Shown one piece after another: positions 52,180 through 61,181 of a stretch of DNA of 64,000 nucleotides; positions within the stretch are counted from its first letter, which is position 1, and each line of letters starts with the position of its first letter. Location of the stretch: NCBI RefSeq assembly GCF_026391055.1, contig NZ_JAPLET010000031.1, forward strand, positions 1 to 64,000, written 5' to 3'. Made by a program: the position numbers and the translations under genes. The notes below the pieces were generated by a model. It searched no databases. It had not been told where the DNA came from and saw only the letters and a program-made list of their open reading frames with translations. Origin of the DNA: Spirosoma sp. GTDB taxonomy: Bacteria; Bacteroidota; Bacteroidia; Cytophagales; Spirosomataceae.

Positions 52180-55089
52180 ATGACCACACGTTTTCCTTTA
52201 CTGCTATCCTTCCTGTGCCTCTCATCTGCCGGGGTAGCGTACGCACAAACCAGACTCGTTGAGAAAGTGGCCCGGCAGGGTAACGAACTCGTTATTCCCT
52301 ACGAGAAATACGTTCTGCCCAATGGCTTGACCCTGATTGTTCACGAAGACCATTCCGATCCCATCGTTCATGTCGACGTCACGTACCACGTAGGCTCGGC
52401 CCGTGAAGAAATCGGGAAATCGGGTTTTGCCCACTTCTTCGAGCACATGATGTTTCAGGGCTCCGACCACGTGGCCGACGATGAGCATTTCAAGATCGTG
52501 ACCGAATCGGGCGGAACGCTCAACGGATCGACCAACCGCGACCGCACGAACTATTATGAAACGCTCCCCAGCAACCAGCTCGAACGGGCACTCTGGCTCG
52601 AAGCCGACCGCATGGGCTTTCTGCTGGATGCCGTTACACAGAAGAAATTCGAGATTCAGCGGGCTACCGTTAAAAACGAACGTGGCCAGAATTACGACAA
52701 CCGGCCTTATGGACTGGCTGGTGAGTACGTAGCCAAAAATTTGTATGCGTATGGCCATCCCTACTCATGGCTCACCATCGGCTACATCGAAGACCTGAAC
52801 CGGGTCAATGTAAACGACCTAAAAAACTTCTTCCTGCGGTGGTACGGCCCCAACAATGCCGTGCTGACGATTGGGGGCGATGTAACCGCCAAACAAGTGG
52901 TGGCTCTGACAGAAAAGTACTTCGGTTCCATTCCGCGTGGTCCGGAAGTAACAAAAACGCAGGTGCCCACACCCGTAGTAGACAAGGATCGGTACGTTTC
53001 GTACGAAGACAACGTGCGATTCCCCATGCTACAACTGGTATTTCCGACGGTACCGAACTACCACCCGGACGAAGCGCCCCTCGATGCGCTGGCCGAGATC
53101 CTGGGCGGTGGTAAAAACTCGCTTTTCTACAAAAATCTGGTAAAAACACAACTGGCCGTGCAGGCGAATGCCTCGCACCCCGCCACAGAACTGGCCGGGC
53201 AGCTGGCCATGGTCGTCCTGCCCTTTCCGGGCAAGAGTCTGGACAGTACAGAAGCCGTCGTTCGCCGGACACTGGCCGAATTTGAACGCCGGGGTGCCAC
53301 CGACGATGACATTGCGCAGTTCAGAGCCACCCGCGAAGCCGACCTGATCAACGGCCTGTCGAGTGTATCCGGTAAAGTGTCGCAGTTGGCAGCTTTCCAG
53401 ACCTATCTCGGCAACCCGAACTACCTGCCGCAGGAGCTGAAACGCTACAAGAGTGTGACAAAGGCCGATGTAATGCGCGTATACAACCAGTACATTAAAG
53501 GCAAAAACGCGGTAATCCTGACGGTATACCCCAAAGGAAAACCCGAAATTGTAGCGAAGCCCGATAACTATACGGTGTCGACGGCTAACTACAAGGCACC
53601 AGACTACGGCTATAACGGACTGGCCTACACCAAACCCAAAGATAGTTTCGACCGAGCGGCTAAACCCGGTCCCGGCCCTAATCCGGCGCTGAAAGTCCCT
53701 CCTTTCTGGAACGACAAACTACCCAACGGAATCAAGGTAATTGGTGCTCGCAACGACGAAATTCCGGCGATAACGATGCTGTTCACCATTAAAGGCGGGC
53801 ATTTACTGGAAACCAATGATCCATCGAAGGCCGGGGTGGCGCAGCTGACCGCTTCGCTGATGAACGAAGCCACGCAGAACTATACCAACGAGCAGCTCAA
53901 TACAAAACTCGAAAAGCTGGGCAGCAATATCGACATCCGGGCCAATACCGAAGAAATTACCATCTCCGTCGAAGCCTTGATAAAGAACCTGGATTCGACA
54001 CTGGCTTTGGTTGAAGAGAAATTGCTGCGGCCCAAATTTGCTCAGGACGATTTCGACCGATTGAAGAAGCAACAGCTCGAACTGATCAGTAACCAGAGTA
54101 CCCAACCGGTTGTGATTGCCAATAAAGCCTACAGCAAACTGTTATATGGCTCTGCCAACATCCGGTCGGTGCCCTTGAGCGGAACGACCAAGACCGTTGA
54201 AACCATCACCCTGGACGATGTGAAGGCTTTCTACAAAAATTACTTCTCGCCATCGGTGACAAATATGGTGGTCGTAGGCGATATTGAGCAGGCGGCTATC
54301 ATGCCTAAGCTGGCGTTTTTATCGAAGTGGGCGGCTAAACCGGTAAAAATACCGACGACACCGGCCCCTAAAAAAATCGACAAAACCCGCCTTTATCTAA
54401 TCGACAAAGAACAGGCGGCTCAGTCCGAAATTCGTATCGGGTACCTCACGAATATGCCTTACGATGCTACCGGCGATTACTACAAGGCCGCATTAGCCAA
54501 CTACATGCTGGGGGGAGCCTTCAGCAGCCGCATCAACATGAACCTGCGCGAAGACAAAGGTTATACTTACGGGGCTCGCTCTGGTTTTTCAAGTACCAAC
54601 ACCCCCGGCCCCTTTACGGCGCAGGCGGGTGTGAAAGCAGCAGCAACAGACAGTTCGGTGATTGAATTTGTAAAAGAGATCACTAACTACGCCAAGTCGG
54701 GCATTACAGAACAGGAACTGGCCTTTGTAAAAAGCTCGCTGGGACAGAGTGATGCCCTTCGCTACGAGACGTCGCTCCAGAAAGCATTCTTCCTTAGCCG
54801 GATCATCGAATACAACCTGCCCCGCAACTATGTAGAGCAGCAGAGCGAAATTCTCCGAAAGATTACTAAAGCCGAAATCGACGCGGTTGCCAAAAAGCAG
54901 CTACCTATCAATAACATGATTATAACGGTAGTTGGTAACAAGCAATTGATCAAACCCGGCCTGGAAAAACTGGGCTACGAACTGGTTGAGCTGGATAAAG
55001 AAGGCAACGTCCTGGGCTCATCAACCACCCCGGCCGACGTACCAGCGGGCGGTGCCCCGGCTAAAATGTCTTCAGGCAAAAAGAATTAG
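52180..55089 (+). CDS. Exported M16 (pitrilysin-type) zinc peptidase, double domain
   Basis: 969 residues with a signal peptide (LLLSFLCLSSAGVAYAQ). Two M16 halves: the first has the inverted zinc motif HFFEH (85-89) with YVLPNGLTLIVHEDHSDPIVHVDV; the second (from about 505) restarts with PPFWNDKLPNGIKVIGARNDE but lacks an intact HxxEH, as usual for the inactive half. It degrades peptides in the periplasm or at the outer membrane. Ends with a Pro/Gly/Ser-rich tail. Followed by a strong palindromic terminator. Confidence 0.9.
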   Translation: MTTRFPLLLSFLCLSSAGVAYAQTRLVEKVARQGNELVIPYEKYVLPNGLTLIVHEDHSDPIVHVDVTYHVGSAREEIGKSGFAHFFEHMMFQGSDHVADDEHFKIVTESGGTLNGSTNRDRTNYYETLPSNQLERALWLEADRMGFLLDAVTQKKFEIQRATVKNERGQNYDNRPYGLAGEYVAKNLYAYGHPYSWLTIGYIEDLNRVNVNDLKNFFLRWYGPNNAVLTIGGDVTAKQVVALTEKYFGSIPRGPEVTKTQVPTPVVDKDRYVSYEDNVRFPMLQLVFPTVPNYHPDEAPLDALAEILGGGKNSLFYKNLVKTQLAVQANASHPATELAGQLAMVVLPFPGKSLDSTEAVVRRTLAEFERRGATDDDIAQFRATREADLINGLSSVSGKVSQLAAFQTYLGNPNYLPQELKRYKSVTKADVMRVYNQYIKGKNAVILTVYPKGKPEIVAKPDNYTVSTANYKAPDYGYNGLAYTKPKDSFDRAAKPGPGPNPALKVPPFWNDKLPNGIKVIGARNDEIPAITMLFTIKGGHLLETNDPSKAGVAQLTASLMNEATQNYTNEQLNTKLEKLGSNIDIRANTEEITISVEALIKNLDSTLALVEEKLLRPKFAQDDFDRLKKQQLELISNQSTQPVVIANKAYSKLLYGSANIRSVPLSGTTKTVETITLDDVKAFYKNYFSPSVTNMVVVGDIEQAAIMPKLAFLSKWAAKPVKIPTTPAPKKIDKTRLYLIDKEQAAQSEIRIGYLTNMPYDATGDYYKAALANYMLGGAFSSRINMNLREDKGYTYGARSGFSSTNTPGPFTAQAGVKAAATDSSVIEFVKEITNYAKSGITEQELAFVKSSLGQSDALRYETSLQKAFFLSRIIEYNLPRNYVEQQSEILRKITKAEIDAVAKKQLPINNMIITVVGNKQLIKPGLEKLGYELVELDKEGNVLGSSTTPADVPAGGAPAKMSSGKKN

Positions 55090-55093
55090 GAAA

Positions 55094-55171
55094 CTGTTTT
55101 CTGTTTTTACGATAAAGGGCGTACCACGGTTGCAACTGTGGTACGCCCTTTATCGTAAAAACAGAAAACAG
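55094..55171. terminator. 78-nt near-perfect palindrome, bidirectional terminator
   Basis: 34-nt arms (55094-55127 and 55138-55171) around a short self-complementary centre (GTTGCAAC) with one G-T pair. Between the convergent M16 and APC genes; T/A-rich outer ends and GC-rich core suit termination both ways. Confidence 0.8.
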
Positions 55172-55271
55172 GTATAGTATAGCTTTATAATAGGTAAAAG
55201 CAAGAACACCAAGCCGAAGTTATATAGTAATGAGTTTTTTACGCTCGCTGATCGGTATAGTCACAGGCGAC

Positions 55272-56570
55272 TTATTGACTCCCTTTAGGTTGACTCCGCA
55301 TTCCCAGAAAAATAAGGAGCCCGGCAACTGCGGCAATACCAACATCGCGGGCTTCCCGGCCTGAACTGTTTGTGAGCAGCCAACCGCACAACAGCACCGT
55401 AATGCCCGAAACGACTGCGCCACCCGCCACCCGAAACTGCGCCACTGGGACATCGGTACGACGGCGCAGAATGGGCAGAGCTGCACTGGTCAGGGCAAAG
55501 TACGCCAGGCGTATCAGGGTGCTTAGCGTTAGTGCATACAGAAATGTTCCTGTTACGGCCAGCAGAAGCTGCAACGCAGCCGTAACGAAGATGGCGACAT
55601 AAGGTGTACGAAAACGCGGGTGAGTCCGGGCCAGCCAACGGGGTAACTGCCCCTGTTCGGCCATGGCAAACAACAGCCGGGGGCCGGTTAACATAAGGGC
55701 ATGCAGCGTTCCCAGCGCCGTTAGCAAAGCCACGACGGTAATAAAAACAGCCCCGGCCGGGCCGATAAACTGCCCGGCGGCATCGGCCAGCGGACGCTCC
55801 GAATAGGCCAAATCGGGCAGCGTTCCAATGCAAACGACCTGCACCGCCATAAACAATAACGCCACCGTGCCAATAGATACCAGAAGCGACATCGGGACGG
55901 TTCGTTGGGGTCGCTGCACCTCCCCCGACGGAATAGCCGCTACATCGAAGCCCGAAAAGGTGAAGATAAGCAGTAGGACAGCCTGCGAAAACGAGGTGTA
56001 CGCCGGAAATCGGGGAAACGTGAAGGCGTCCGGGTTTATGAAAAACAGCCCGCCAAGCGCAAACGCACCAATGACGACCAACTTACAGATGGTGAATACG
56101 GTATTTACCCGCGCCGACCGTTGAACGCCCACGTAGTTGACAACGCTCAGCATCACGATAAGGCCCGTTATGAGTCCGGCCCGTTCCCAGCCACTCCCCA
56201 ACTGAGGACGAAAAAGCGCGGCATAGCTGACAACTAAATTGCAGATCGAGGCAAAGGCCGCTATGCGCGACAGCCAGAACAGCCAGCCAACCTCGAAGCC
56301 CACCAGCGGTCCAAACGCAACACGCGTGTAGAGATAAGGCCCACCCGTGCCACTAAACCGGCTGCTTACCTCCGCGAAACACAGAATGATTAACGTTACG
56401 ATGGCTGCACTCGCCCCATACGCCAGCAGACTCCAGGTGCCTACCAACGCATATATTTTGGCAGGCAGGCCCAGAATACCCGCCCCGATAGTAATATTGA
56501 TGATCAGCGCAATGAAGTCGAACGGCCGGATGCCCCGATCCAAACCCGTTTCGGGGGCGGCTTGACGCAT
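55272..56570 (-). CDS. APC-family amino acid permease
   Basis: 432 residues from the ATG at 56570, chosen to avoid overlap with the upstream permease (the longer ORF starts at 56612). About twelve helices; APC signatures RPFDFIALIINITIGAGILGLPA (conserved first helix with GAGI), LLAYGASAAIVTLIILCFAEVSSRFSGTGGPYLY, FSGFDVAAIPSGEVQRPQRTVP. Imports amino acids or related amines by ion symport; substrate unknown. It follows another APC permease with a tight junction, so both come from one transcript. Confidence 0.85.
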   Translation of the reverse strand: MRQAAPETGLDRGIRPFDFIALIINITIGAGILGLPAKIYALVGTWSLLAYGASAAIVTLIILCFAEVSSRFSGTGGPYLYTRVAFGPLVGFEVGWLFWLSRIAAFASICNLVVSYAALFRPQLGSGWERAGLITGLIVMLSVVNYVGVQRSARVNTVFTICKLVVIGAFALGGLFFINPDAFTFPRFPAYTSFSQAVLLLIFTFSGFDVAAIPSGEVQRPQRTVPMSLLVSIGTVALLFMAVQVVCIGTLPDLAYSERPLADAAGQFIGPAGAVFITVVALLTALGTLHALMLTGPRLLFAMAEQGQLPRWLARTHPRFRTPYVAIFVTAALQLLLAVTGTFLYALTLSTLIRLAYFALTSAALPILRRRTDVPVAQFRVAGGAVVSGITVLLCGWLLTNSSGREARDVGIAAVAGLLIFLGMRSQPKGSQ

Positions 56571-56574
56571 AATG

Positions 56575-58014
56575 TTATGGGATTGAACGCAATTTACTCC
56601 GTTTCTTACCATACAAAAAGTAAATCACCAGCCCGATAACCAGCCACACCACCAGCCTCAGCCAGGTGTCGCCCGGCAGTGAGACCATCATGACCATACA
56701 GGTAAGAATGCCCAGAACAGGCACCACCGGTACCCAGGGCGTCCGGAATGACCGGGGTGCGTCGGGTTGTTTTTTGCGGAGAATCAGTATACCTACGCAA
56801 ACCATCACAAAAGCCAGCAACGTCCCGATACTTGTCATTTCACCAACCACCCGGATGGGTACAAAGCCCGCAAACAGGCCGATAAACACACACAACAGCA
56901 GGTTTGCCTTCCAGGGCGTTCTGAAACGGGGATGAATTTCAGAAAACGCTTTAGGCAGCAGACCATCGCGGCTCATCGAGAAAAACACCCGCGACTGACC
57001 CAGTAAGTCGACCAGAATGACCGATGTATACCCAATCAGAATAGCCCCGATAATCAACTGGCCGAGCCAGCGATAGGGCGTTTTGGCAATGGCGATGGCT
57101 ACCGGAGCAGCACTGTTTTTAAACTCCGTGTAGTTGGCCATACCCGTCATGACGTACCCAAAAAGCACAAATAACACGGTACAAACCACCAGCGATCCAA
57201 GGATGCCAATCGGCATGTCGCGCTGGGGGTTACGGGCCTCCTGCGCCATCGTCGCTACAATATCGAAGCCGATAAAGACAAAAAAGACAACCCCCGCGCC
57301 ACGTAATACGCCACTCCAGCCAAATTCGCCAAACGTACCGGTGTTTTCCGGAATGTAAGGCTGATAGTTAAGAGGGTCTATGTACTGCCAGCCGAGCGCA
57401 ATGAATACCAGCACAACCAGCACCTTCAGCGTTACCACAATGGAGTTGAACAAGGTAGAACCCGATGTACCCCGAATAATAATGCCGGTAATAAGCACCA
57501 CAATGAGAACGGCGGGCAGGTTGACGAAACCCGAAACGGCCGTTCCATCGGCCCCTAGAACCGTTTCGAACGGCGATGCCATGAACCGGGGCGGCAGGTG
57601 CAGCCCAAAATAACTCAGAAACCGAGTCAGATACTGCGACCAGCTGATGGCTACCGTGGCAGCCCCAACCGAATACTCCAGTACCAGGTCCCAGCCAATG
57701 ATCCAGGCGAACAGTTCACCCAGGGTAGCGTATGCATACGTATAAGCACTGCCCGCAACCGGCACCATAGCCGCAAACTCGGCATAACACAACGCACTGA
57801 AGGCACAGCCAACAGCGGCTACAACGAATGAAAGCGTTACCGCAGGCCCGGCATGGTTGGCAGCGGCCAGCCCCGTCAGGGAAAACAACCCGGCTCCAAT
57901 AATAACACCAATACCAATAGCAACCAGATTGAACGCGCCTAACGAACGTTTAAGGGTTGAGTCTCCGCTTTGAGCGGCTTCCTGCCGTAAAAGGTCAAGG
58001 GATTTTATACGCAT
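56575..58014 (-). CDS. APC-family cationic amino acid permease
   Basis: 479 residues with twelve or more hydrophobic helices: NLVAIGIGVIIGAGLFSLTGL (first helix, GAGLF), SALCYAEFAAMVPVAGSAYTYAYATLGELFAWIIGW, GVVFFVFIGFDIVATMAQEARNPQRDMPIG, a pattern of the YfnA/CAT-like subfamily of cationic amino acid transporters. First gene of a two-permease operon with the gene downstream. Confidence 0.88.
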   Translation of the reverse strand: MRIKSLDLLRQEAAQSGDSTLKRSLGAFNLVAIGIGVIIGAGLFSLTGLAAANHAGPAVTLSFVVAAVGCAFSALCYAEFAAMVPVAGSAYTYAYATLGELFAWIIGWDLVLEYSVGAATVAISWSQYLTRFLSYFGLHLPPRFMASPFETVLGADGTAVSGFVNLPAVLIVVLITGIIIRGTSGSTLFNSIVVTLKVLVVLVFIALGWQYIDPLNYQPYIPENTGTFGEFGWSGVLRGAGVVFFVFIGFDIVATMAQEARNPQRDMPIGILGSLVVCTVLFVLFGYVMTGMANYTEFKNSAAPVAIAIAKTPYRWLGQLIIGAILIGYTSVILVDLLGQSRVFFSMSRDGLLPKAFSEIHPRFRTPWKANLLLCVFIGLFAGFVPIRVVGEMTSIGTLLAFVMVCVGILILRKKQPDAPRSFRTPWVPVVPVLGILTCMVMMVSLPGDTWLRLVVWLVIGLVIYFLYGKKRSKLRSIP

Positions 58015-58229
58015 ATACTAACGGTAAGAGACCTCACCAAAATCGGTCTTCTGATGAGTCAATGGGAGTAGCAACCTACGCTGAACGCAGCAAAAAATAC
58101 CTTTTACCATAACCCGATGAGTAAAATAACGGTCATAATTTTTATTTTCCAATTTACTATACAAATTTTATAGGACAAAAGGACTAGTATACCTAAGCCA
58201 TCGGGTACTCTCTGTAAACAAAGTGATGT

Positions 58230-58658
58230 ATGATCTCGAAAAAAGCAAAATACGCCATCAAGGCTCTCAAAGCGCTAACCGAATCCTACGGGACCGGTCC
58301 TATTCTGATTACGGACATCGCTAAACGCGAAAATATCCCTCACAAATTTCTGGAAGGCATTCTTTTAGAAATGCGTAATCATGGCATCTTGCAAAGTCAG
58401 AAAGGCAAGGGGGGCGGATATCTGTTGCGGGTAGATCCCGAACGAATCAATCTGGCTCAGGTGATCCGGATCATTGACGGGCCCATTGCGCCTACCCCTT
58501 GTGTTTCGCTGAACTTCTACGTGCGTTGCGACGACTGCGCCGACGAAGAGACCTGTTCCATCCGCCCAATCATGCTCCGGGTTCGCGATGCTAATCTGGC
58601 CGTTTATGAGAAAACAACCATTCAAATGCTGGTGGATAAAAACAAACAACCCATCTAG
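58230..58658 (+). CDS. Rrf2-family regulator with cysteine cluster
   Basis: 142 residues. Winged helix: ISKKAKYAIKALKALTESY, ILITDIAKRENIPHKFLEGILLEMRNHGILQSQKGKGGGYLL. Cysteines 91, 100, 103 and 109 (PTPCVSLNFYVRCDDCADEETC) form an Fe-S or redox-sensing cluster site as in IscR-type Rrf2 proteins; the spacing is not the exact IscR spacing. Possible targets include the divergent permease operon. Four cysteines are visible, cofactor is inferred. Confidence 0.85.
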   Translation: MISKKAKYAIKALKALTESYGTGPILITDIAKRENIPHKFLEGILLEMRNHGILQSQKGKGGGYLLRVDPERINLAQVIRIIDGPIAPTPCVSLNFYVRCDDCADEETCSIRPIMLRVRDANLAVYEKTTIQMLVDKNKQPI

Positions 58659-58903
58659 CAACCCACCACTATCCTGGCCCCGGCAGGTGAATTTGTAACC
58701 CGATGCCTGTTCGCAACTATTGAGAACAGGCCAAATTCCTTGTTACCGAATCAAAACAAACGCAACATTAACGAACCTTTTAATAAATAATTTTATGTTT
58801 AAATAGAAAACTATTGTACAGATAGTGCGATACGTTAGTCAATGCCCGTTAATTTGTACTTCGTTACCACCATACGCATTATCCATATCCACTGCATTTG
58901 ATT

Positions 58904-59245
58904 ATGACGAGCGATCGTTTTAACCACCTATTCAACGAATATCGTCAGCAGGTAGTTGACCAGAGTACTGCCGCCGTTAATGCAAGCTCTCCCGACAAAG
59001 CGCCTACCTGGCTGCATGTACTTCAGCGGCATGTTCAGGAATGGAAGCAGCATTACGGCTCCGAAAGTCAGGCGATTCAGGAAATCAGAGCCAACCACCG
59101 GCATAGCCAGTTGAACAGCCAGGCCAAATTCACCGACGTAGAGCAGGAGATTCTGGAAGTAACGAAGTCATTCGAGTTAAAACGGGAAACAATCTGGATT
59201 CGCCAGCAACACGAGTTGAGTACGCTTGGTATCTCAATGGGTTAA
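58904..59245 (+). CDS. Hypothetical helical protein
   Basis: 113 residues from the ATG at 58904; the TTG at 58898 in frame is less likely. Alpha-helical, charged, Gln-rich (SDRFNHLFNEYRQQVVDQ, LQRHVQEWKQHYGSESQAIQEIR, TDVEQEILEVTKSFELKRETIWIRQQHEL). Family not recognised. Plausible coding use and no better frame, but function unknown. Confidence 0.55.
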   Translation: MTSDRFNHLFNEYRQQVVDQSTAAVNASSPDKAPTWLHVLQRHVQEWKQHYGSESQAIQEIRANHRHSQLNSQAKFTDVEQEILEVTKSFELKRETIWIRQQHELSTLGISMG

Positions 59246-59549
59246 CCACCTTGTCAGTAAGTCACCGCCTGCGGCAGGCTCAAGCCGATTTACGGGTCTT
59301 CCCCAATTCCAGAAACCCCTTCCGTCACGCAGAAATCCAGTTTCGTACATTGAACCTGTTCAGGATTGCGGGCCTTACGTGTGGAGCTTTCAACTACCGG
59401 CTTCACCCTCTTACGCGAACACGTCCTGCTGGGGCTTTAGCCAAGTATTATTAATTGGGAAAGTATAACATTGCACCGACAGCATTGCCGGGCTTATGTT
59501 TTTCGCCTATTTTTATCGATTCTCACTCCCGATTACTGAATACACCCGC
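59246..59549. other. Intergenic region before the amidohydrolase
   Basis: About 300 nt without a recognisable gene. A TTG at 59485-59487 is followed about 20 nt later by TATTTTTA, a partial promoter match for the amidohydrolase. Confidence 0.4.
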
Positions 59550-61025
59550 ATGAAAACACAACTCCTCACAGCAGCACTGCTACTGCCCGTGCTGGTTTTC
59601 GCCCAATCCGGCCGAAACAAGAAAACCGCTGCACCCGCCGGGCCTGACAAAGACAAACAGGCCATTATTGCCAATCTGGACAAGCGCTCGCCCGAATACG
59701 CCGGTATTTCCAAAAAAATCTGGGACTTTGCCGAGTTGGGCTATATGGAAGAAAAAAGCTCGAAACTGCTGGAAGAACAGCTTGTAAAGGAGGGCTTCGA
59801 CGTAAAAACGGGCGTGGCGGGTATTCCGACAGCCTTTGTGGCAACCTACGGTACCGGCAAACCGGTTATCGGTATTCTGGGTGAGTACGATGCCCTGCCC
59901 GGACTGGCTACTGAAGCCAAACCTGATTTCACCCCCATTCAGGGGCAGCGTGGCGGGCATGGCTGTGGCCACAATCTGTTCGGCACGGCCTCTATGGCCG
60001 CTGCGGTTGAAATGAAAGACTGGCTCAAATCGTCAGGACATTCAGGAACGATCAAAATTTATGGTTGCCCGGCCGAAGAAGGCGGTGCGGGCAAAGTATA
60101 CATGGTGCGCGAAGGGCTGTTCAACGATGTCGATGTGGTATTGCACTGGCACCCAGGTTCGCAGAATGCCGCCGATGCCGGTACATCGCTGGCTAATAAG
60201 AACGCCAAATTCCGTTTCCGGGGCATTGCCGCCCACGCAGCCGCTTCGCCCGAGCGTGGCCGGTCGGCACTGGATGGGGTCGAGTCTATGAACTACATGG
60301 TTAACATGATGCGTGAACACATTCCGCAGGATACCCGGATTCACTACGTCATTACCAAAGGGGGCGAGGCACCCAACGTGGTGCCGGCATTTGCAGAAGT
60401 CTATTACTACGCCCGACACAAAGACCGCGACATTTTGCAAAGTGTCTGGAAACGGATTGAAAACGCAGCCGAAGGAGCTGCCAAAGGCACAGGCACCAAA
60501 GTGGAGTGGGAAGTACTGGGCGGGGTTTTCAACCTGTTACCCAACGTAACACTGGCCGAAGTGATGCACCAGAATCTGAAGACCGTTGGTGGCGTGAAAT
60601 ACACACCTGAAGAAACCGCCTTTGCCGAAAAGATCAGCGAAACATTTGGCGAACAGAAAGTGCCTATTACTAATGCTGCGCTGGTGAAAGATTTTCGTGA
60701 CGCGTCGGAGAGTGCTACCAGTGGTGGTTCTACAGACGTGGGTGATGTAAGCTGGACAGTACCAACGGTTGGGCTGTCGACGGCCACCTGGGTACCGGGC
60801 TCATCAGCTCACAGTTGGCAGTCGACGGCGGCCAGTGGCATGAGTATTGGTCAGAAAGGCATGATCGTAGCCGCCAAGACGCTGGCCCTGACAGCGCTGG
60901 ATTTGTATAAGTCGCCCGCCCTCATCGAGAAAGCCCGCGCCGAATGGATTCAGAAGCGTGGTGCCGACTTTAAATACGAAGCCCTGCTCGGCGATCGAAA
61001 ACCGGCATTGGATTACCGGAAGTGA
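59550..61025 (+). CDS. Exported M20-family amidohydrolase (AbgB-like)
   Basis: 491 residues from the ATG at 59550, which starts a signal peptide (MKTQLLTAALLLPVLVFAQ); the longer ORF from 59496 lacks one. M20/AbgB features: LGYMEEKSSKLLEEQL, GEYDALPGLA, GGHGCGHNLFGTASM (metal-binding His-Cys-His), YGCPAEEGGAGKV, GIAAHAAASPERGRSALDGVE, DVGDVSWTVPTVG and HSWQSTA. Related enzymes hydrolyse p-aminobenzoyl-glutamate or other N-acyl amino acids; the substrate here is not known. Export implies periplasmic action. Confidence 0.85.
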   Translation: MKTQLLTAALLLPVLVFAQSGRNKKTAAPAGPDKDKQAIIANLDKRSPEYAGISKKIWDFAELGYMEEKSSKLLEEQLVKEGFDVKTGVAGIPTAFVATYGTGKPVIGILGEYDALPGLATEAKPDFTPIQGQRGGHGCGHNLFGTASMAAAVEMKDWLKSSGHSGTIKIYGCPAEEGGAGKVYMVREGLFNDVDVVLHWHPGSQNAADAGTSLANKNAKFRFRGIAAHAAASPERGRSALDGVESMNYMVNMMREHIPQDTRIHYVITKGGEAPNVVPAFAEVYYYARHKDRDILQSVWKRIENAAEGAAKGTGTKVEWEVLGGVFNLLPNVTLAEVMHQNLKTVGGVKYTPEETAFAEKISETFGEQKVPITNAALVKDFRDASESATSGGSTDVGDVSWTVPTVGLSTATWVPGSSAHSWQSTAASGMSIGQKGMIVAAKTLALTALDLYKSPALIEKARAEWIQKRGADFKYEALLGDRKPALDYRK

Positions 61026-61030
61026 CGACT

Positions 61031-61063
61031 AAACCTATAAGGTTTTTAAAACCTTATAGGTTT
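61031..61063. terminator. Perfect inverted repeat after the amidohydrolase
   Basis: 16-nt arms around one T (33 nt), AAACCTATAAGGTTTT and its complement. Six nt after the stop codon; probable terminator of the amidohydrolase transcript. Confidence 0.7.
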
Positions 61064-61070
61064 GAATTGT

Positions 61071-61078
61071 TACCTTTG
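61071..61078 (+). promoter_or_regulatory. -7 box (TACCTTTG) of the aspS promoter
   Basis: TACCTTTG matches the Bacteroidota -7 consensus TAnnTTTG; no TTG is found at the ideal distance, so it is a partial match. Transcription would start near 61085, just before a long hairpin in the aspS leader. Confidence 0.5.
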
Positions 61079-61089
61079 CGGCAGAATTC

Positions 61090-61176
61090 AAAGAGCGAAA
61101 GAGTGAAAGAGTGAAAGAGCGGAACCGTACCCGTCGACACGCTTCGCTCTTTCACTCTTTCACTCTTTCGCTCTTT
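61090..61176 (+). promoter_or_regulatory. Very strong hairpin in the aspS 5' leader, made of octamer repeats
   Basis: Perfect 32-nt arms (61090-61121 and 61145-61176) with a 23-nt loop. The left arm is four copies of AAAGAG[C/T]G in the order C, T, T, C. The hairpin ends 5 nt before the aspS ATG (61182), where it would bury any ribosome-binding site. Confidence 0.8.
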
Positions 61177-61181
61177 ACCTA

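Noticed and set aside
61090-61176. CRISPR-like repeat
   Set aside because: Repeats are octamers directly abutting and arranged as an inverted repeat, without spacers of constant length or cas genes.
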